Assembly: GCA_046233135.1 (NCBI GenBank)
Contig: JBJXHN010000005.1
Coordinates: forward strand, 62,001-126,000
Source: JBJXHN01 sp046233135
Lineage (GTDB): Bacteria > Pseudomonadota > Alphaproteobacteria > Rhodospirillales > Rhodospirillaceae
DNA length: 64,000 nt
Direction of reading: 5' to 3'
Shown: in pieces, positions 43,047 through 51,817 of the stretch
Position numbering within the stretch: the first letter of the stretch is position 1
Layout of the letters: each line of letters starts with the position of its first letter
Position numbers and translations under genes: made by a program
Notes under the pieces: generated by a model
Databases searched by the model: none
Told to the model about the DNA's origin: nothing
Seen by the model: only the letters and a program-made list of their open reading frames with translations

Positions 43047-43239
43047 GGGACACCTTTCGGTCGAGAGAGGGGCGATGAAAACGGGCGTGCAGTATAGGGG
43101 GTAGGTGCCCGAACGCCACGAACCCGGCGCGGCCAACCCCGTCGAAAGACCATGTGGAGCAATGCGGCATTGCAGCATTTCCCACCGCGATGCACAAGAA
43201 TATCCGAAAGGATGGTCGTCGCCGATGGCGGGACTCCAG

Positions 43240-43390
43240 AAAAATGGCGCCCGGTTGGGGGGGCAACCGGGCGCCGGATCTTCGCGTCTTGGCTAGGGGG
43301 GTAACCAAGCGCGGCAACTCCTGTCGGAGCAAGAGGGGCGGCAGGGGAAACCGTGCCCTCTCTAGACGGTGGTCCTTGTGAAACACCGTC
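43240..43390 (-). ncRNA. Candidate structured RNA with C-rich hairpin loops, ending in a terminator
   Basis: On the minus strand, three hairpins follow one another. GACGGTG/CACCGTC spans 43390-43365. A nine-pair stem, CGCG and CCAAG pairing with CTTGG and CGCG (one bulge), encloses a loop containing CCCCCC (43313-43283). A perfect 12-bp stem GGCGCCCGGTTG with loop CCCCCC (43275-43246) is followed by ATTTTT. The last is a Rho-independent terminator. Between the first two, CTCC-GACA-GGAG can also pair. C-rich loops can bind ribosome sites, as in alphaproteobacterial cuckoo-type sRNAs; membership is not shown. The rest of the 467-base gap (43047-43239, 43391-43513) has no gene. The element could also simply be the lolA 3' end. 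Confidence 0.45.
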
Positions 43391-43513
43391 GATAGGAGAC
43401 TAAATAAGTGTGTTTTCCGAAATCTCCAATGCGCTCAAAACAAAGCCGCCATGCACGTGACGCATGCTGCCAGGGCATCGGGACCGAAAACCATAAGCTT
43501 TCTATGGCTCTAC

Positions 43514-44236
43514 CTACTGCATCCGGCTGGGACGTTCGCTCTCGCGGAATTGGAAAAGATCGGGATCGAGGGGGATATCGCGCTTCGGACCGAACAGCGA
43601 GACGGTCACTTCGACGTTCTGAGCATCCCGCACCCGCCATTGGGCAAGCCGAATCGGGGTCTCGGTAAACACCAGGGTGAGAATCCCCTGGCCGGGATCG
43701 TTGGTTTGCACCACCGAGATCTCGACGACGCCGCCGGCCCGCTGCATGTCGATCACCGTCAGCGCCGGATCATCGAAGCTCACCTGCTCTTTCAGCAGGA
43801 TCCCCAGGGGGGTCGAGTCCTGCGAGATATAGGAGACCTGATCCAGTTCCTTGTCGTAGTAGACAAGATGACTGCCATTGGCGATCAACAGCAGCGGCGT
43901 GGGCGGATCGTATTCCAGGCGCATCAACCCGGGCCGGTCGATCTTCAACGTCCCCTCGGCATAGTTGCCCGTGGACGAGATCTGCAGGAACTGCGCCTGA
44001 TAGGTATCGACACCGTTCAGCCAGTCCTCCGCCTTGCCCAGGAAGGCCCGGTCCTCTCGGGACAGGCTCGACAGGATGCTCTGGGGCTCGGACTGGGCCA
44101 GGGCGGGGGCAGGCATCAGCAGGGGGGCGGCACCGGCAAGCCCGGTAGCGGCAACGGAGGCGGCCAACAGGCCGGCACGAAGGGCGGCGAGACAATGGAG
44201 GCCGAAACCGGACAAGGCGGAACGATGCAAAGCCAT
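43514..44236 (-). CDS. lolA: Outer membrane lipoprotein carrier protein LolA
   Basis: 240 residues. A long signal peptide ends near APALAQS. The mature part has YQAQFLQISSTGNYAEGTLKIDRPGLMRLEYDPP, typical of LolA, followed by LLLIANGSHLVYYDKELDQV, LGILLKEQVSFDD and VFTETPIRLAQWRVRDAQN. LolA carries lipoproteins from LolCDE through the periplasm to the outer membrane. The ATG at 44236 has GAGGAG just upstream. It is a single gene; its 3' flank holds the candidate RNA at 43240. Confidence 0.9.
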   Translation of the reverse strand: MALHRSALSGFGLHCLAALRAGLLAASVAATGLAGAAPLLMPAPALAQSEPQSILSSLSREDRAFLGKAEDWLNGVDTYQAQFLQISSTGNYAEGTLKIDRPGLMRLEYDPPTPLLLIANGSHLVYYDKELDQVSYISQDSTPLGILLKEQVSFDDPALTVIDMQRAGGVVEISVVQTNDPGQGILTLVFTETPIRLAQWRVRDAQNVEVTVSLFGPKRDIPLDPDLFQFRESERPSRMQ

Positions 44237-44797
44237 GGGCTCCTCATTCTTGAGCGGCGGGCGGGACAGAACGATCGGCACCCCGCAACGGCGATGCCCC
44301 TCCCCTGTCCATGCCCGGAATTCAGTCGACGGCGGTCAACGCTGAAGGCGGGATCGGGGTTTCCCCCGATGGTCGAGGCCAGAGTGTGCGAGGGAAGTGC
44401 GGCCGAAAAAAGAGTTTTCCACGCCGACAGCAGGATATCCATGGCGAAACGCACAGGAAAAAGGCCGAAGCCGGGGGCCACAGCCGGGAAAAGGAGGGCG
44501 GGAAGGGAAAAATGGCGGCCGACGCGTCCGGGGGTGATGGAGGGAATGGATAACGTCGGCCGCCCATACGCGCGAAAAGCGCGTTCCCGGCGGTTATCAG
44601 GGGGCACGTCGATAATCCGCCGGTCCCGAGGTCCGACAACCGTTTCCGGCTGCGGGGTTCCCCGGCTCTTGAGGAAAGACTTTGGCCGGGGAATGTGGCG
44701 ACTTTTTGGGCAATTGGTGCCTTTTTTTCGGCCTTCATGACGAGAATTTCGTTGAGACTCTTCAATCTCATTCAATCCTCCGCAACAACGCCTTCGA
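44237..44797. other. Gene-poor region between lolA and the ClpV-like gene
   Basis: No gene is certain. On the plus strand an ATG at 44441 opens a 99-residue, Arg/Lys-rich frame to 44740 (begins MAKRTGKRPKPGATAGKRR) with AGGA six bases ahead. It has no recognised domain and could be chance in this GC-rich stretch. The lolA promoter must lie within this region on the minus strand. No strong terminator for the ClpV-like gene was seen. Confidence 0.4.
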
Positions 44798-47248
44798 TTA
44801 CCGCCAATCCGTCCAGGGGTCCCCCCTCGGACGCGGCCTTGCTCCGGCGGGTGCAGGCCGGGTCGCCCGGGGAACCGGCCGGGACGAAGGCGGCGTCGGC
44901 ACGGGTGGCAAACCGGCGACCGGCTGCAACGCCTGGGAAGAAGGAAGGGAAAGGCAGATGGCATCGGTGCCGTCCCCATCCAGCCACAGGCCGGGCTCTG
45001 CCACCCCATCCGATCGGATGGACAGATGAAAGCGCCTCACCGTCGGGGACCCGTCGAGGAAGCGCCCCAGCGGTGCGGTGACGACATGATCAAGCAGTGT
45101 GGACAGATTGGCCACCTCCGGAGACAGGCCAACGGCGCTCGCCAGCAGATCCGGCACCCCGGCATCCCAACTCAGCCCGAGCCCCCGCCCCTGGCGCAAA
45201 CCAGAGGCCAGGGTCTCCAGATGGCGGAGAAGCAGCTCGGAGCGGGCAACGGCAGACAGCGGCGGGAAAGGCACCACGACGGCCCGGGCCGCGAAGACAG
45301 GGCCAAAAGCGGCGGCAACGGTATCGGCGGGGATCGTGGTGGTGATCACCAGGATGGCATCCCGAAAATCGGCCACGAGGCCCTGAGCGTCTTCCAGCCG
45401 GCCATCGGTAAGGATCCGGCCAATCAGGCCGCGCACCACCGGATGGGCCCGTTCCAGATCGGTCAGCACCAGCACCGTCTGCGGCGTACGCCGGATCGCA
45501 GCGGTCAGCAGCCCGCCCTCGCCATGTCCCACATAGCCGGCCGGCGCCCCCCTCAGGGCGGCGATGCTGTTGGACTCCTGGTAATCGGCCATGGACAGGT
45601 GCAGGGGGCTGGCCGCCGGGCCATGAAAATGCCGGGCCAGGGCCGGCCCCACCAGGCCGCGCCCGGATCCGGGCTGGCCGCACAACAGCATGGCTCCGCG
45701 CGGGCCGCTGCCGCCGACCTCCAGCGACAGGGCGCGGGCCGTCAGATGGTCGGCCAGCATCCGGCAGGCCGTCTCCTGCCCCGGGACGGCCTCTGCCAGG
45801 ACAGCATCCAGCGACAGCACCGTAGCGGCGGTGCCGCCGTTATCGACCAGGGCGGACCCTTCAAGCCCCGCGAGACGGGCCACCGATTGCCGGACCGCCG
45901 ATTCGCTGACGGGAAGGCGCCCCCCTTCGGGCGGTGCGTGCGACATATCCCCGGTTGTTTGAGCGGTCAGGGCGCAGGCGGTATCTAGAACGGTCACAGC
46001 CTTGTCGGGCAACCGCCGCTGGGGCATATGCCGATGGGACAGACGAACGGCCAAGGCCACCATCTCCGCCGGAATGCGCACCCCGTGATGGTCTTCCAGG
46101 CGATGGCTCAGGCCGCCAAGCATGGCCTCGGCGGCCTCGGGCGTCGGTTCGCTGATGGAGACGGGCTGGAAGCGGCGGACAAGAGCCGCATCCTTTTCCA
46201 GGTGCCGGCGGTATTCTTCCCAGGTGGTGGCGCCGATCAGGCGAACCACACCCCGGGCCAGAGCCGGCTTCAGCAGACTGGCCGCATCTCCCAGACCGGC
46301 CGTTCCCCCGGCACCCACCAGTTGGTGCGCCTCGTCGACAAACAGCAGCACCGGATGGGCGCGGGCCTCGATGGCGGCCAGAACCCCGTGCAGCCGGGCT
46401 TCGAAGTCGCCCCGCACCCCGGCTCCGGCCTGGAGCAGCGCAAGGTCAAGCTGATGCAGGCTGGCCCCGGCCAGCCCGGCCGGCGCACGCCCCCGGGCCA
46501 GGGCCAGCGCCAGCCCCTCGACAACCGCCGTCTTGCCGACCCCGGCGTCCCCCAGCAGCAAAGGGTTGTTCTGCCGCCGGCGCGCCAGCAGGGTGATGAT
46601 CTCGGCGATCTCCCGCTCCCGGCCGGTTACGGGGTCCAGCCGCCCGGCCCGGGCTTCGGCGGTCAGGTCGACGGTCCAGCGGGTCAGGGCATCCCCAAAG
46701 GGTCCTTGCGAGGACGATGGGAGCGGAGCGCCCGTTCCTTCCGGGCTTTGCGCCATCAGGGTGGGCAGGTCGTGGCGCAGAACGGCGGGAATGATCCGCA
46801 TCAGGGCCGGCCAGCGCAGGGGCAGGCCTGCCCGGAGCGCCGGATCCTCTGTCAGAGCCAGCAGCAGGGGGCCGGTCCGCAAGGGGGCTTCTCGTCCGAA
46901 TGTGGCCTGCAAGGCCCGGGCTGCGGGGATCAGGTCGGCCAGCTCCCGGGAGGGCCGGGGGGCGGATCGGGAGGCAGGTTGGGAGGCGATTGCGGGGACC
47001 GGGGTGAGGGGAGAAGGTTTGGCGGAGAGCGCCCGCCCCAACTGCCGGGCAAGGTCGGCACGGCTGATCCGGTTGTGATCGAGGATCAGGGCCGCATCCC
47101 CGTCGGCCTGATCCAGCAGGGCGGCCAGCAGGTGATCGGCGTCGACGGTATCGTGGCCGGCCGCCAGCGCGCGTTCCACCGCCCCGGCCAGCACCTGGTG
47201 GCAGGACGTCGAGGTATCGGCAAGAAGGGTGCGGAACGGGTCATGCAT
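44798..47248 (-). CDS. Orphan ClpV/ClpB-like AAA+ protein with degenerate second ATPase domain
   Basis: 816 residues. A Clp_N domain (about 1-150) is followed by D1 with intact Walker A GDAGVGKT (Lys239), Walker B LLFVDEAHQL and the downstream RRFQPV arginine-finger region. The D2 domain, which normally carries GxxGxGKT and DEIEKAHP, reads GQPGSGRG (Arg530 in place of Lys) and LTDLERAHP, so both Walker motifs are altered. The C terminus is Pro/Arg-rich. TssH/ClpV of type VI secretion is the nearest relative by domain plan, but no type VI genes are in the window. ATG at 47248 is chosen; the frame upstream has no support. Confidence 0.8.
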   Translation of the reverse strand: MHDPFRTLLADTSTSCHQVLAGAVERALAAGHDTVDADHLLAALLDQADGDAALILDHNRISRADLARQLGRALSAKPSPLTPVPAIASQPASRSAPRPSRELADLIPAARALQATFGREAPLRTGPLLLALTEDPALRAGLPLRWPALMRIIPAVLRHDLPTLMAQSPEGTGAPLPSSSQGPFGDALTRWTVDLTAEARAGRLDPVTGREREIAEIITLLARRRQNNPLLLGDAGVGKTAVVEGLALALARGRAPAGLAGASLHQLDLALLQAGAGVRGDFEARLHGVLAAIEARAHPVLLFVDEAHQLVGAGGTAGLGDAASLLKPALARGVVRLIGATTWEEYRRHLEKDAALVRRFQPVSISEPTPEAAEAMLGGLSHRLEDHHGVRIPAEMVALAVRLSHRHMPQRRLPDKAVTVLDTACALTAQTTGDMSHAPPEGGRLPVSESAVRQSVARLAGLEGSALVDNGGTAATVLSLDAVLAEAVPGQETACRMLADHLTARALSLEVGGSGPRGAMLLCGQPGSGRGLVGPALARHFHGPAASPLHLSMADYQESNSIAALRGAPAGYVGHGEGGLLTAAIRRTPQTVLVLTDLERAHPVVRGLIGRILTDGRLEDAQGLVADFRDAILVITTTIPADTVAAAFGPVFAARAVVVPFPPLSAVARSELLLRHLETLASGLRQGRGLGLSWDAGVPDLLASAVGLSPEVANLSTLLDHVVTAPLGRFLDGSPTVRRFHLSIRSDGVAEPGLWLDGDGTDAICLSLPSSQALQPVAGLPPVPTPPSSRPVPRATRPAPAGARPRPRGDPWTDWR

Positions 47249-47418
47249 CGTGGCCGCAGGGTAGCCGAGACCACAGGCGTCCCGCCAGCACCCCGGATCC
47301 CGGACAAGCAGCTTTCGCGACATTTCGCGACCAAGCCCCTTCGCCGAGGGCGACGGGTGTGCTAGCTAAGGGGCAAGCCCGACCGGGCTCTTTTCCGACT
47401 CCTGATACGGACGGCCCC

Positions 47419-48375
47419 ATGCATTTCCTGGACTTCGAGAAGCCGATTGCCGAATTGGAAGGCAAAATCGAAGAACTCCGCCATCTGTCCGACACCGATG
47501 GCATGAACATCGCCGAAGAGGTGGCGCGCCTTCAGCAGAAGGTGGACCGCCAGCTCAAGGCCGTTTACGCCAAGCTGACCCCCTGGCAGAAAACCCAGGT
47601 GGCCCGCCATCCGGACCGGCCCCACTGCCTGGATTACGTGAAAGGGCTGTTCACCGACTTCACCCCCCTGGCCGGCGACCGGCTGTATGGCGAAGACCAC
47701 GCGGTTATCGGCGGCATGGCCCGCTTTCGCGGCGCGCCGGTGGTGGTGCTGGGCCAGGAAAAGGGCCGGGATACGGAAACCCGCCTGAAGCACAATTTCG
47801 GCATGGCCAGGCCGGAGGGCTACCGCAAGGCCCAGCGGTTGATGGATCTGGCCGACCGCTTTTCCCTGCCGGTCCTGACCCTGGTCGACACGGCCGGTGC
47901 CTATCCCGGCGTCGGGGCCGAGGAACGGGGCCAGGCCGAGGCCATCGCCCGCTCCATCGCCCGGGGTCTGGACCTGCGGGTGCCGCTGATCGCCTGCGTG
48001 ATTGGTGAAGGCGGCTCGGGCGGCGCCATCGCCCTGGCCACGGGCAATGTGGTGATGATGCTGGAACACAGCATCTATTCGGTGATCTCGCCCGAAGGCT
48101 GCGCCTCCATCCTCTGGCGCAGCGGTGATCAGGCGCAAACGGCGGCCGAAGCCCTGAAGCTGACAGCCCAGGATCTGCAAGCCCTGAAGGTGATTGACGA
48201 TATCGTCGGCGAGCCCATGGGCGGCGCCCACCGCGACCCGGCAGCAACCATCACGGCCGTCGGCGATGCCTTCGCCCGTCACCTGGACGCCCTGGCCGGC
48301 CAGGACGGCGGCGTGCTGCGGTCCCGCCGTCGGGACAAGTTCCTGGAGATGGGCCGCCAGGGCCTGGCAGCCTGA
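47419..48375 (+). CDS. accA: Acetyl-CoA carboxylase carboxyltransferase alpha subunit
   Basis: 318 residues, the standard length. It begins HFLDFEKPIAELEGKIEEL and has ARHPDRPHCLDYV, VLGQEKGRDTETRLKHNFGM, PEGYRKAQRLMDLADRF, TLVDTAGAYPGVGAEERGQ, the oxyanion-hole glycines in GEGGSGGAIALA and ISPEGCASILWRSG. With AccD it transfers CO2 from biotin to acetyl-CoA to make malonyl-CoA. It is divergent from the ClpV-like gene (170 bases between starts). The Crp-type gene follows five bases after its stop. Confidence 0.97.
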   Translation: MHFLDFEKPIAELEGKIEELRHLSDTDGMNIAEEVARLQQKVDRQLKAVYAKLTPWQKTQVARHPDRPHCLDYVKGLFTDFTPLAGDRLYGEDHAVIGGMARFRGAPVVVLGQEKGRDTETRLKHNFGMARPEGYRKAQRLMDLADRFSLPVLTLVDTAGAYPGVGAEERGQAEAIARSIARGLDLRVPLIACVIGEGGSGGAIALATGNVVMMLEHSIYSVISPEGCASILWRSGDQAQTAAEALKLTAQDLQALKVIDDIVGEPMGGAHRDPAATITAVGDAFARHLDALAGQDGGVLRSRRRDKFLEMGRQGLAA

Positions 48376-48379
48376 GACC

Positions 48380-49066
48380 ATGAGCGGCGGCCGGGGTATC
48401 GAAACCGCGCAGCTGCTGACGGTCTTTCCCGCTCTGGCAGCTCTGGGGCCGGAGGATCTGGCCCGGCTGGCCGGGCGGGCAACGGCCGTCCACCTGCCCC
48501 CCGGCAAGGCCGTCTTCGCCGAAGGCACGGTCTGCGAGGCCTATCTGATGGTGCTCAACGGATCGGTACGGGTCCGGAAGATCTCCGAGCAGGGGCGGGA
48601 AATCGTCCTGTATCGGGTGGAGCGGGGCCAGACCTGCGTGCTGACCACCGCCTGCCTGATGAATGCCGGCCCCTATGGCGCCGAAGGCCTGACCGAGACC
48701 GACGTGGATGCCATCGCCCTGCCGAAGACGGCCTTCGAGCGGCTGATGGACAGCGCCCCGGCCTTCCGCCAGTTCGTCTTTTCCGCCTATGCGACCCGGG
48801 TCAGTGACCTGTTGATGCTGATCGAGGAAGTGGCCTTTGGCCGCATCGATGTCCGCCTGGCCCAGTTCCTGTTGGCCCGGGCGGGCAACGAAGACGCAAT
48901 CTGGCTGGGTACCCACCAGGATCTGGCAACGGAGCTGGGGTCGGCGCGGGAAGTGATCAGCCGTCAATTGAAGGATTTCGAACGGCGCGGCTGGGTCCTG
49001 CTGGGGCGGGGACGGGTGACGCTGCGGGATACGGGCGCCCTTCGCTCACTTGTGGAGAACCGCTGA
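48380..49066 (+). CDS. Crp/Fnr family transcriptional regulator
   Basis: 228 residues. A cNMP-binding-like beta barrel (about 15-120) has LPPGKAVFAEGTVCEAYLMVLNG and KISEQGREIVLYRVERGQTC. The C-terminal winged helix has the recognition helix region LATELGSAREVISRQLKDFERRGW. The FNR cysteine cluster is absent, so it is not a typical oxygen sensor. The effector is unknown. It begins five bases after accA. Its last 110 bases overlap the 3' end of the opposing GGDEF gene. Confidence 0.88.
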   Translation: MSGGRGIETAQLLTVFPALAALGPEDLARLAGRATAVHLPPGKAVFAEGTVCEAYLMVLNGSVRVRKISEQGREIVLYRVERGQTCVLTTACLMNAGPYGAEGLTETDVDAIALPKTAFERLMDSAPAFRQFVFSAYATRVSDLLMLIEEVAFGRIDVRLAQFLLARAGNEDAIWLGTHQDLATELGSAREVISRQLKDFERRGWVLLGRGRVTLRDTGALRSLVENR

Positions 49067-50111
49067 CCGGGACCGGTGACGGTTCGTGGCAGGCGGACTC
49101 CGGCGGACCACAGAACGACTCCCGTCCCCCTTTCCTCAATCGCTTGCGGGCATACATGGTGCGATCCGCTTCCGCCGCCGTCTCGGCCTGGGAGGGAAAA
49201 TCACTACGCGCGGCGATTCCCCAGCTGACCCCGGCTTCCGGGAAACCGGCGGCGGCCAGGGCGGTGTCGATGCCCGCGGCGATGGACGGAAAGCGGTTGC
49301 GGTAGGCGTCCGGCGCGGTGCGGGCAAGGATGGTGAACTCGTCTCCGCCAACGCGAAATGCGGCGTCGCTGCCCCGGATCGTATCCTTGATCAACCGGCC
49401 GACGGTGCGCAGCAGGCGATCCCCCTCCGCATGGCCCCGGGAGTCGTTGACCGCCTTCAGGCCATCCACGTCCAGCACCGTGATCACGTAGTTTTCCCGC
49501 TCCGGGTCGCGAGTCCAGGCGGCTTCCAGCCGGCCCAGTTCCGCATCCTGCGCCAGCCGGCTGCCGAGGCCGGTGGGAGGGTCGGTCATCACCGCTTCCT
49601 CCGCCTCTTCGGCCCTGGCGGCGAGGCGGGCACGTTCGATGCCGGCCAGATAGGAGCCCCGACGGCGTTCCCGGGCTTCCGCGGTCAGGGCCAGGAAGCG
49701 GCTGACCAGCCGGTGCCGCAATCCGAAATGCAGCAGGAGAAACGGCGCGCCGCCGGCGAGACGGCCGGTCCGGCAGCGGTAGGTGCGCGCGCCGTCTTCC
49801 CCATGCGGCAACGACAGGATCCCGGGGATGGCGACCGTCCCGCGCGAGGCTTTCACCAGATAGGGCCGCACCACATCGGGTGCGTCGGTGGAGAAATCGG
49901 GGACGGACCGGCCCACCACCGCCGTCCGGGGCAGCGCCAGTTCCTGCCAGGCCGCCATATTGGCCTCTCGAATTTCCCACCCGGGACCGATCAGCATGCA
50001 GGGACCGGAAATCACATCCGCGATGGCCCGGAACATCAACCCTTCCAGGGTCCATTGCGCGGCCGGAGGCCGCTGGCCCGGGCAGCGATCCGGAGGCGGC
50101 GGCGCGGGCAT
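48957..50111 (-). CDS. GGDEF-domain diguanylate cyclase
   Basis: 384 residues. An N-terminal sensory part (about 25-140, PAS-like: IGPGWEIREANMAAWQEL) is followed by the cyclase domain with DPPTGLGSRLAQD, ITVLDVDGLKAVNDSRGHAEGD and the active site RVGGDEF. The inhibitory RxxD site is not apparent. A Pro/Ser-rich tail of about 50 residues is encoded antisense to the Crp-type gene. It should make cyclic di-GMP, for which the MshEN domain of PilB could be one receptor. The gene begins five bases after the MetOD1 gene, so the two form an operon. Confidence 0.85.
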   Translation of the reverse strand: MPAPPPPDRCPGQRPPAAQWTLEGLMFRAIADVISGPCMLIGPGWEIREANMAAWQELALPRTAVVGRSVPDFSTDAPDVVRPYLVKASRGTVAIPGILSLPHGEDGARTYRCRTGRLAGGAPFLLLHFGLRHRLVSRFLALTAEARERRRGSYLAGIERARLAARAEEAEEAVMTDPPTGLGSRLAQDAELGRLEAAWTRDPERENYVITVLDVDGLKAVNDSRGHAEGDRLLRTVGRLIKDTIRGSDAAFRVGGDEFTILARTAPDAYRNRFPSIAAGIDTALAAAGFPEAGVSWGIAARSDFPSQAETAAEADRTMYARKRLRKGGRESFCGPPESACHEPSPVPVSGSPQVSEGRPYPAASPVPAPAGPSRAVRNPSIDG

Positions 50112-50116
50112 CCCGC

Positions 50117-50716
50117 CTACTCCCCCATGGCCTTGAAGTACTCGTGGCCGCGTTCGTCGCTTTGCGGGGCAGGCACGAAATGGATGGCAATGGTGCAGCC
50201 CGTGTTACCCCGGGCAATGGCATCAATGACTTCGACCCGGGCATACCCGGTGTTTTCGGCCGCGATGGTGCCAAAAAGCGACGAGGTCAGCATGCACAGG
50301 GACGGCCGGTTCAGCACCTTGTCGCCAAACGGACAGCGGCGATTGGCCAGAACCAGGGTCGTGGCATCTTCGTGAATCACGCGGAAGTCGCCATCGACCC
50401 GCCGTTTCAGATCCACCAGAACCTGGCCCAGCGTCGACTGATCCAGATAGTCCACCTGAAGCGCCTGACGATAGGCCTTGTCCAGGGTAGCGCCAATGGA
50501 GCTTCCGACCACGGAGACGAATCCTTCCGCTTCCGGCAGACCGACCACCTCCTCCAGCGTTCCCGCAAGATCGCGCAGCAACTGGCGCAGGAAAATGTCT
50601 TTGGTCAACTCCGAATCCAGGGTCCCCCCCAGTGGCAGATCGGCGATCTCGGAGGGCGGATGGGATGCTTGCGCCGGAGAGACGGTGGCAGAGCCGGTAC
50701 GGGAAAATGCAACCAT
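50117..50716 (-). CDS. MetOD1-like (methanogen output domain 1) sensor protein
   Basis: 199 residues. The conserved middle and end read VGSSIGATLDKAYRQAL, DLKRRVDGDFRVI, ANRRCPFGDKVLNRPSLCMLTSSLFGTIAAEN and ARGNTGCTIAIHF. The RCPFG, LCMLTS and GC cysteines are the signature of the MetOD1 family, which often accompanies signalling proteins. The Cys residues suggest metal or ligand binding. Its partner is the GGDEF gene downstream (five-base gap), so the product may gate cyclic di-GMP synthesis. That role is inferred from linkage. Confidence 0.7.
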   Translation of the reverse strand: MVAFSRTGSATVSPAQASHPPSEIADLPLGGTLDSELTKDIFLRQLLRDLAGTLEEVVGLPEAEGFVSVVGSSIGATLDKAYRQALQVDYLDQSTLGQVLVDLKRRVDGDFRVIHEDATTLVLANRRCPFGDKVLNRPSLCMLTSSLFGTIAAENTGYARVEVIDAIARGNTGCTIAIHFVPAPQSDERGHEYFKAMGE

Positions 50717-50845
50717 GGAGCCTGACCCTCTTCAATGCAAAATCGAAACAAGGCTGATCCCGAGGGGGAAGCGGTGGTTGGTAACCAATGCAAGAAGGGG
50801 ACGGTGGTTCCAGGTAGAGATGCAAAGCCGGGCATGATTTGACCA

Positions 50846-50882
50846 AGAAAAACCCCCGCCGGCGACGCCGACGGGGGTTTTG
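50846..50882 (-). terminator. Rho-independent terminator of mlaA
   Basis: On the minus strand AAAACCCCCGTCGGC pairs with GCCGGCGGGGGTTTT (one mismatch), with a short loop and TTTTT after it. It lies about 40 bases past the mlaA stop. The complementary A run on the plus strand means it could work both ways. Confidence 0.88.
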
Positions 50883-50920
50883 AGCACTATTAGTTGAAGA
50901 GAACCGGATCCAGCTCGCCC

Positions 50921-51817
50921 TTATTCCAGGAAGTAATCGATATCCTGCTGGGCACCGGCCGGCGTCTCGATGTTGGCGATATCGGAGCGGCGCTTCTGGG
51001 TGTAGAGGCTGCGGATGGAGGCATAGTAATCCAGCGATGATGCGCGGATGGCATCCATCTGATCCACGTTGCGACCGTAGCCGCTGGCCACATCCCCGTA
51101 GGTCCGGCCGCCCTTCAGAACGTCGATATAACCGCCGCCGACCCAGAACAGCGGATGGCTGACGAAATCGACCAGCAAGCCCGCGCCATCGCGCGGATTG
51201 GACGGACCGAACAGGGGCAGCACCAGATAGGGGCCGTCACCCACACCGTAAACACCGAGGGTCTGACCGAAGTCTTCCTCGTGCTTCGGCATGCCGTATT
51301 CCTCGGCAACGTCGATGAAGCCGACCATCCCTGCAGTGGTATTGATGAAGAAGCGCTTGGTGGTCACCCAGGCTCGACCGAACTCGCCCTGCAGCAGGTC
51401 ATTCACCAGGATCACCGGGGTGGAGGCGTTGTGCAGGAAGCTGTCCACCGACTTCTTGCCGCTTTCGGGAAGCACCATGTAGGGCGCAATCCACGGGCGC
51501 ATGAAGGTGTAGACGAGATCATTGACCGAGAATACGTACCGGTTCCAAGGCTCCAGTGGGTCGGAAACCAGCTGTTCGTCGGCGGCCGTGGCGTCGGTCG
51601 TCGCATCGGCCTGGGCATACTGCACCGCCGCGGAGGACGGCGCATCGCCGGCTTCCGATGCCATCGGGGCAGGGGTGGCGGCGGCATCCGTGTCCGGTTC
51701 GGCCACAGTACCGCAGGCGGCCAGGGTCACAACGGCGACGGAGACGGCTCCAAGACGGGCCAAGCCCCCCAGGCGGCCGGAAAATCCACTAACGATCTTG
51801 GTCATTGGGCTGTCCAT
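50921..51817 (-). CDS. mlaA: MlaA/VacJ family outer-membrane lipoprotein
   Basis: 298 residues. A signal peptide ends in the lipobox LAAC. An Ala/Asp/Thr-rich linker of about 60 residues leads into the MlaA domain: DPLEPWNRYVFSVNDLVYTF, FLHNASTPVILVNDLLQGEF, TTKRFFINTTAGMVGFIDVA, EDFGQTLGVYGVGDGPYLVLPLFGPSNPRDG. MlaA removes misplaced phospholipids from the outer leaflet and passes them to MlaC. The MlaC-like hpnM is the divergent neighbour. The start may be 51817 or 51805; GGACAG is well spaced for the former. Confidence 0.92.
   Translation of the reverse strand: MDSPMTKIVSGFSGRLGGLARLGAVSVAVVTLAACGTVAEPDTDAAATPAPMASEAGDAPSSAAVQYAQADATTDATAADEQLVSDPLEPWNRYVFSVNDLVYTFMRPWIAPYMVLPESGKKSVDSFLHNASTPVILVNDLLQGEFGRAWVTTKRFFINTTAGMVGFIDVAEEYGMPKHEEDFGQTLGVYGVGDGPYLVLPLFGPSNPRDGAGLLVDFVSHPLFWVGGGYIDVLKGGRTYGDVASGYGRNVDQMDAIRASSLDYYASIRSLYTQKRRSDIANIETPAGAQQDIDYFLE

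Noticed and set aside
44798..47248. Reading the ClpV-like gene as proof of a type VI secretion system
   Set aside because: No tss genes occur in the window, and the D2 domain looks inactive.
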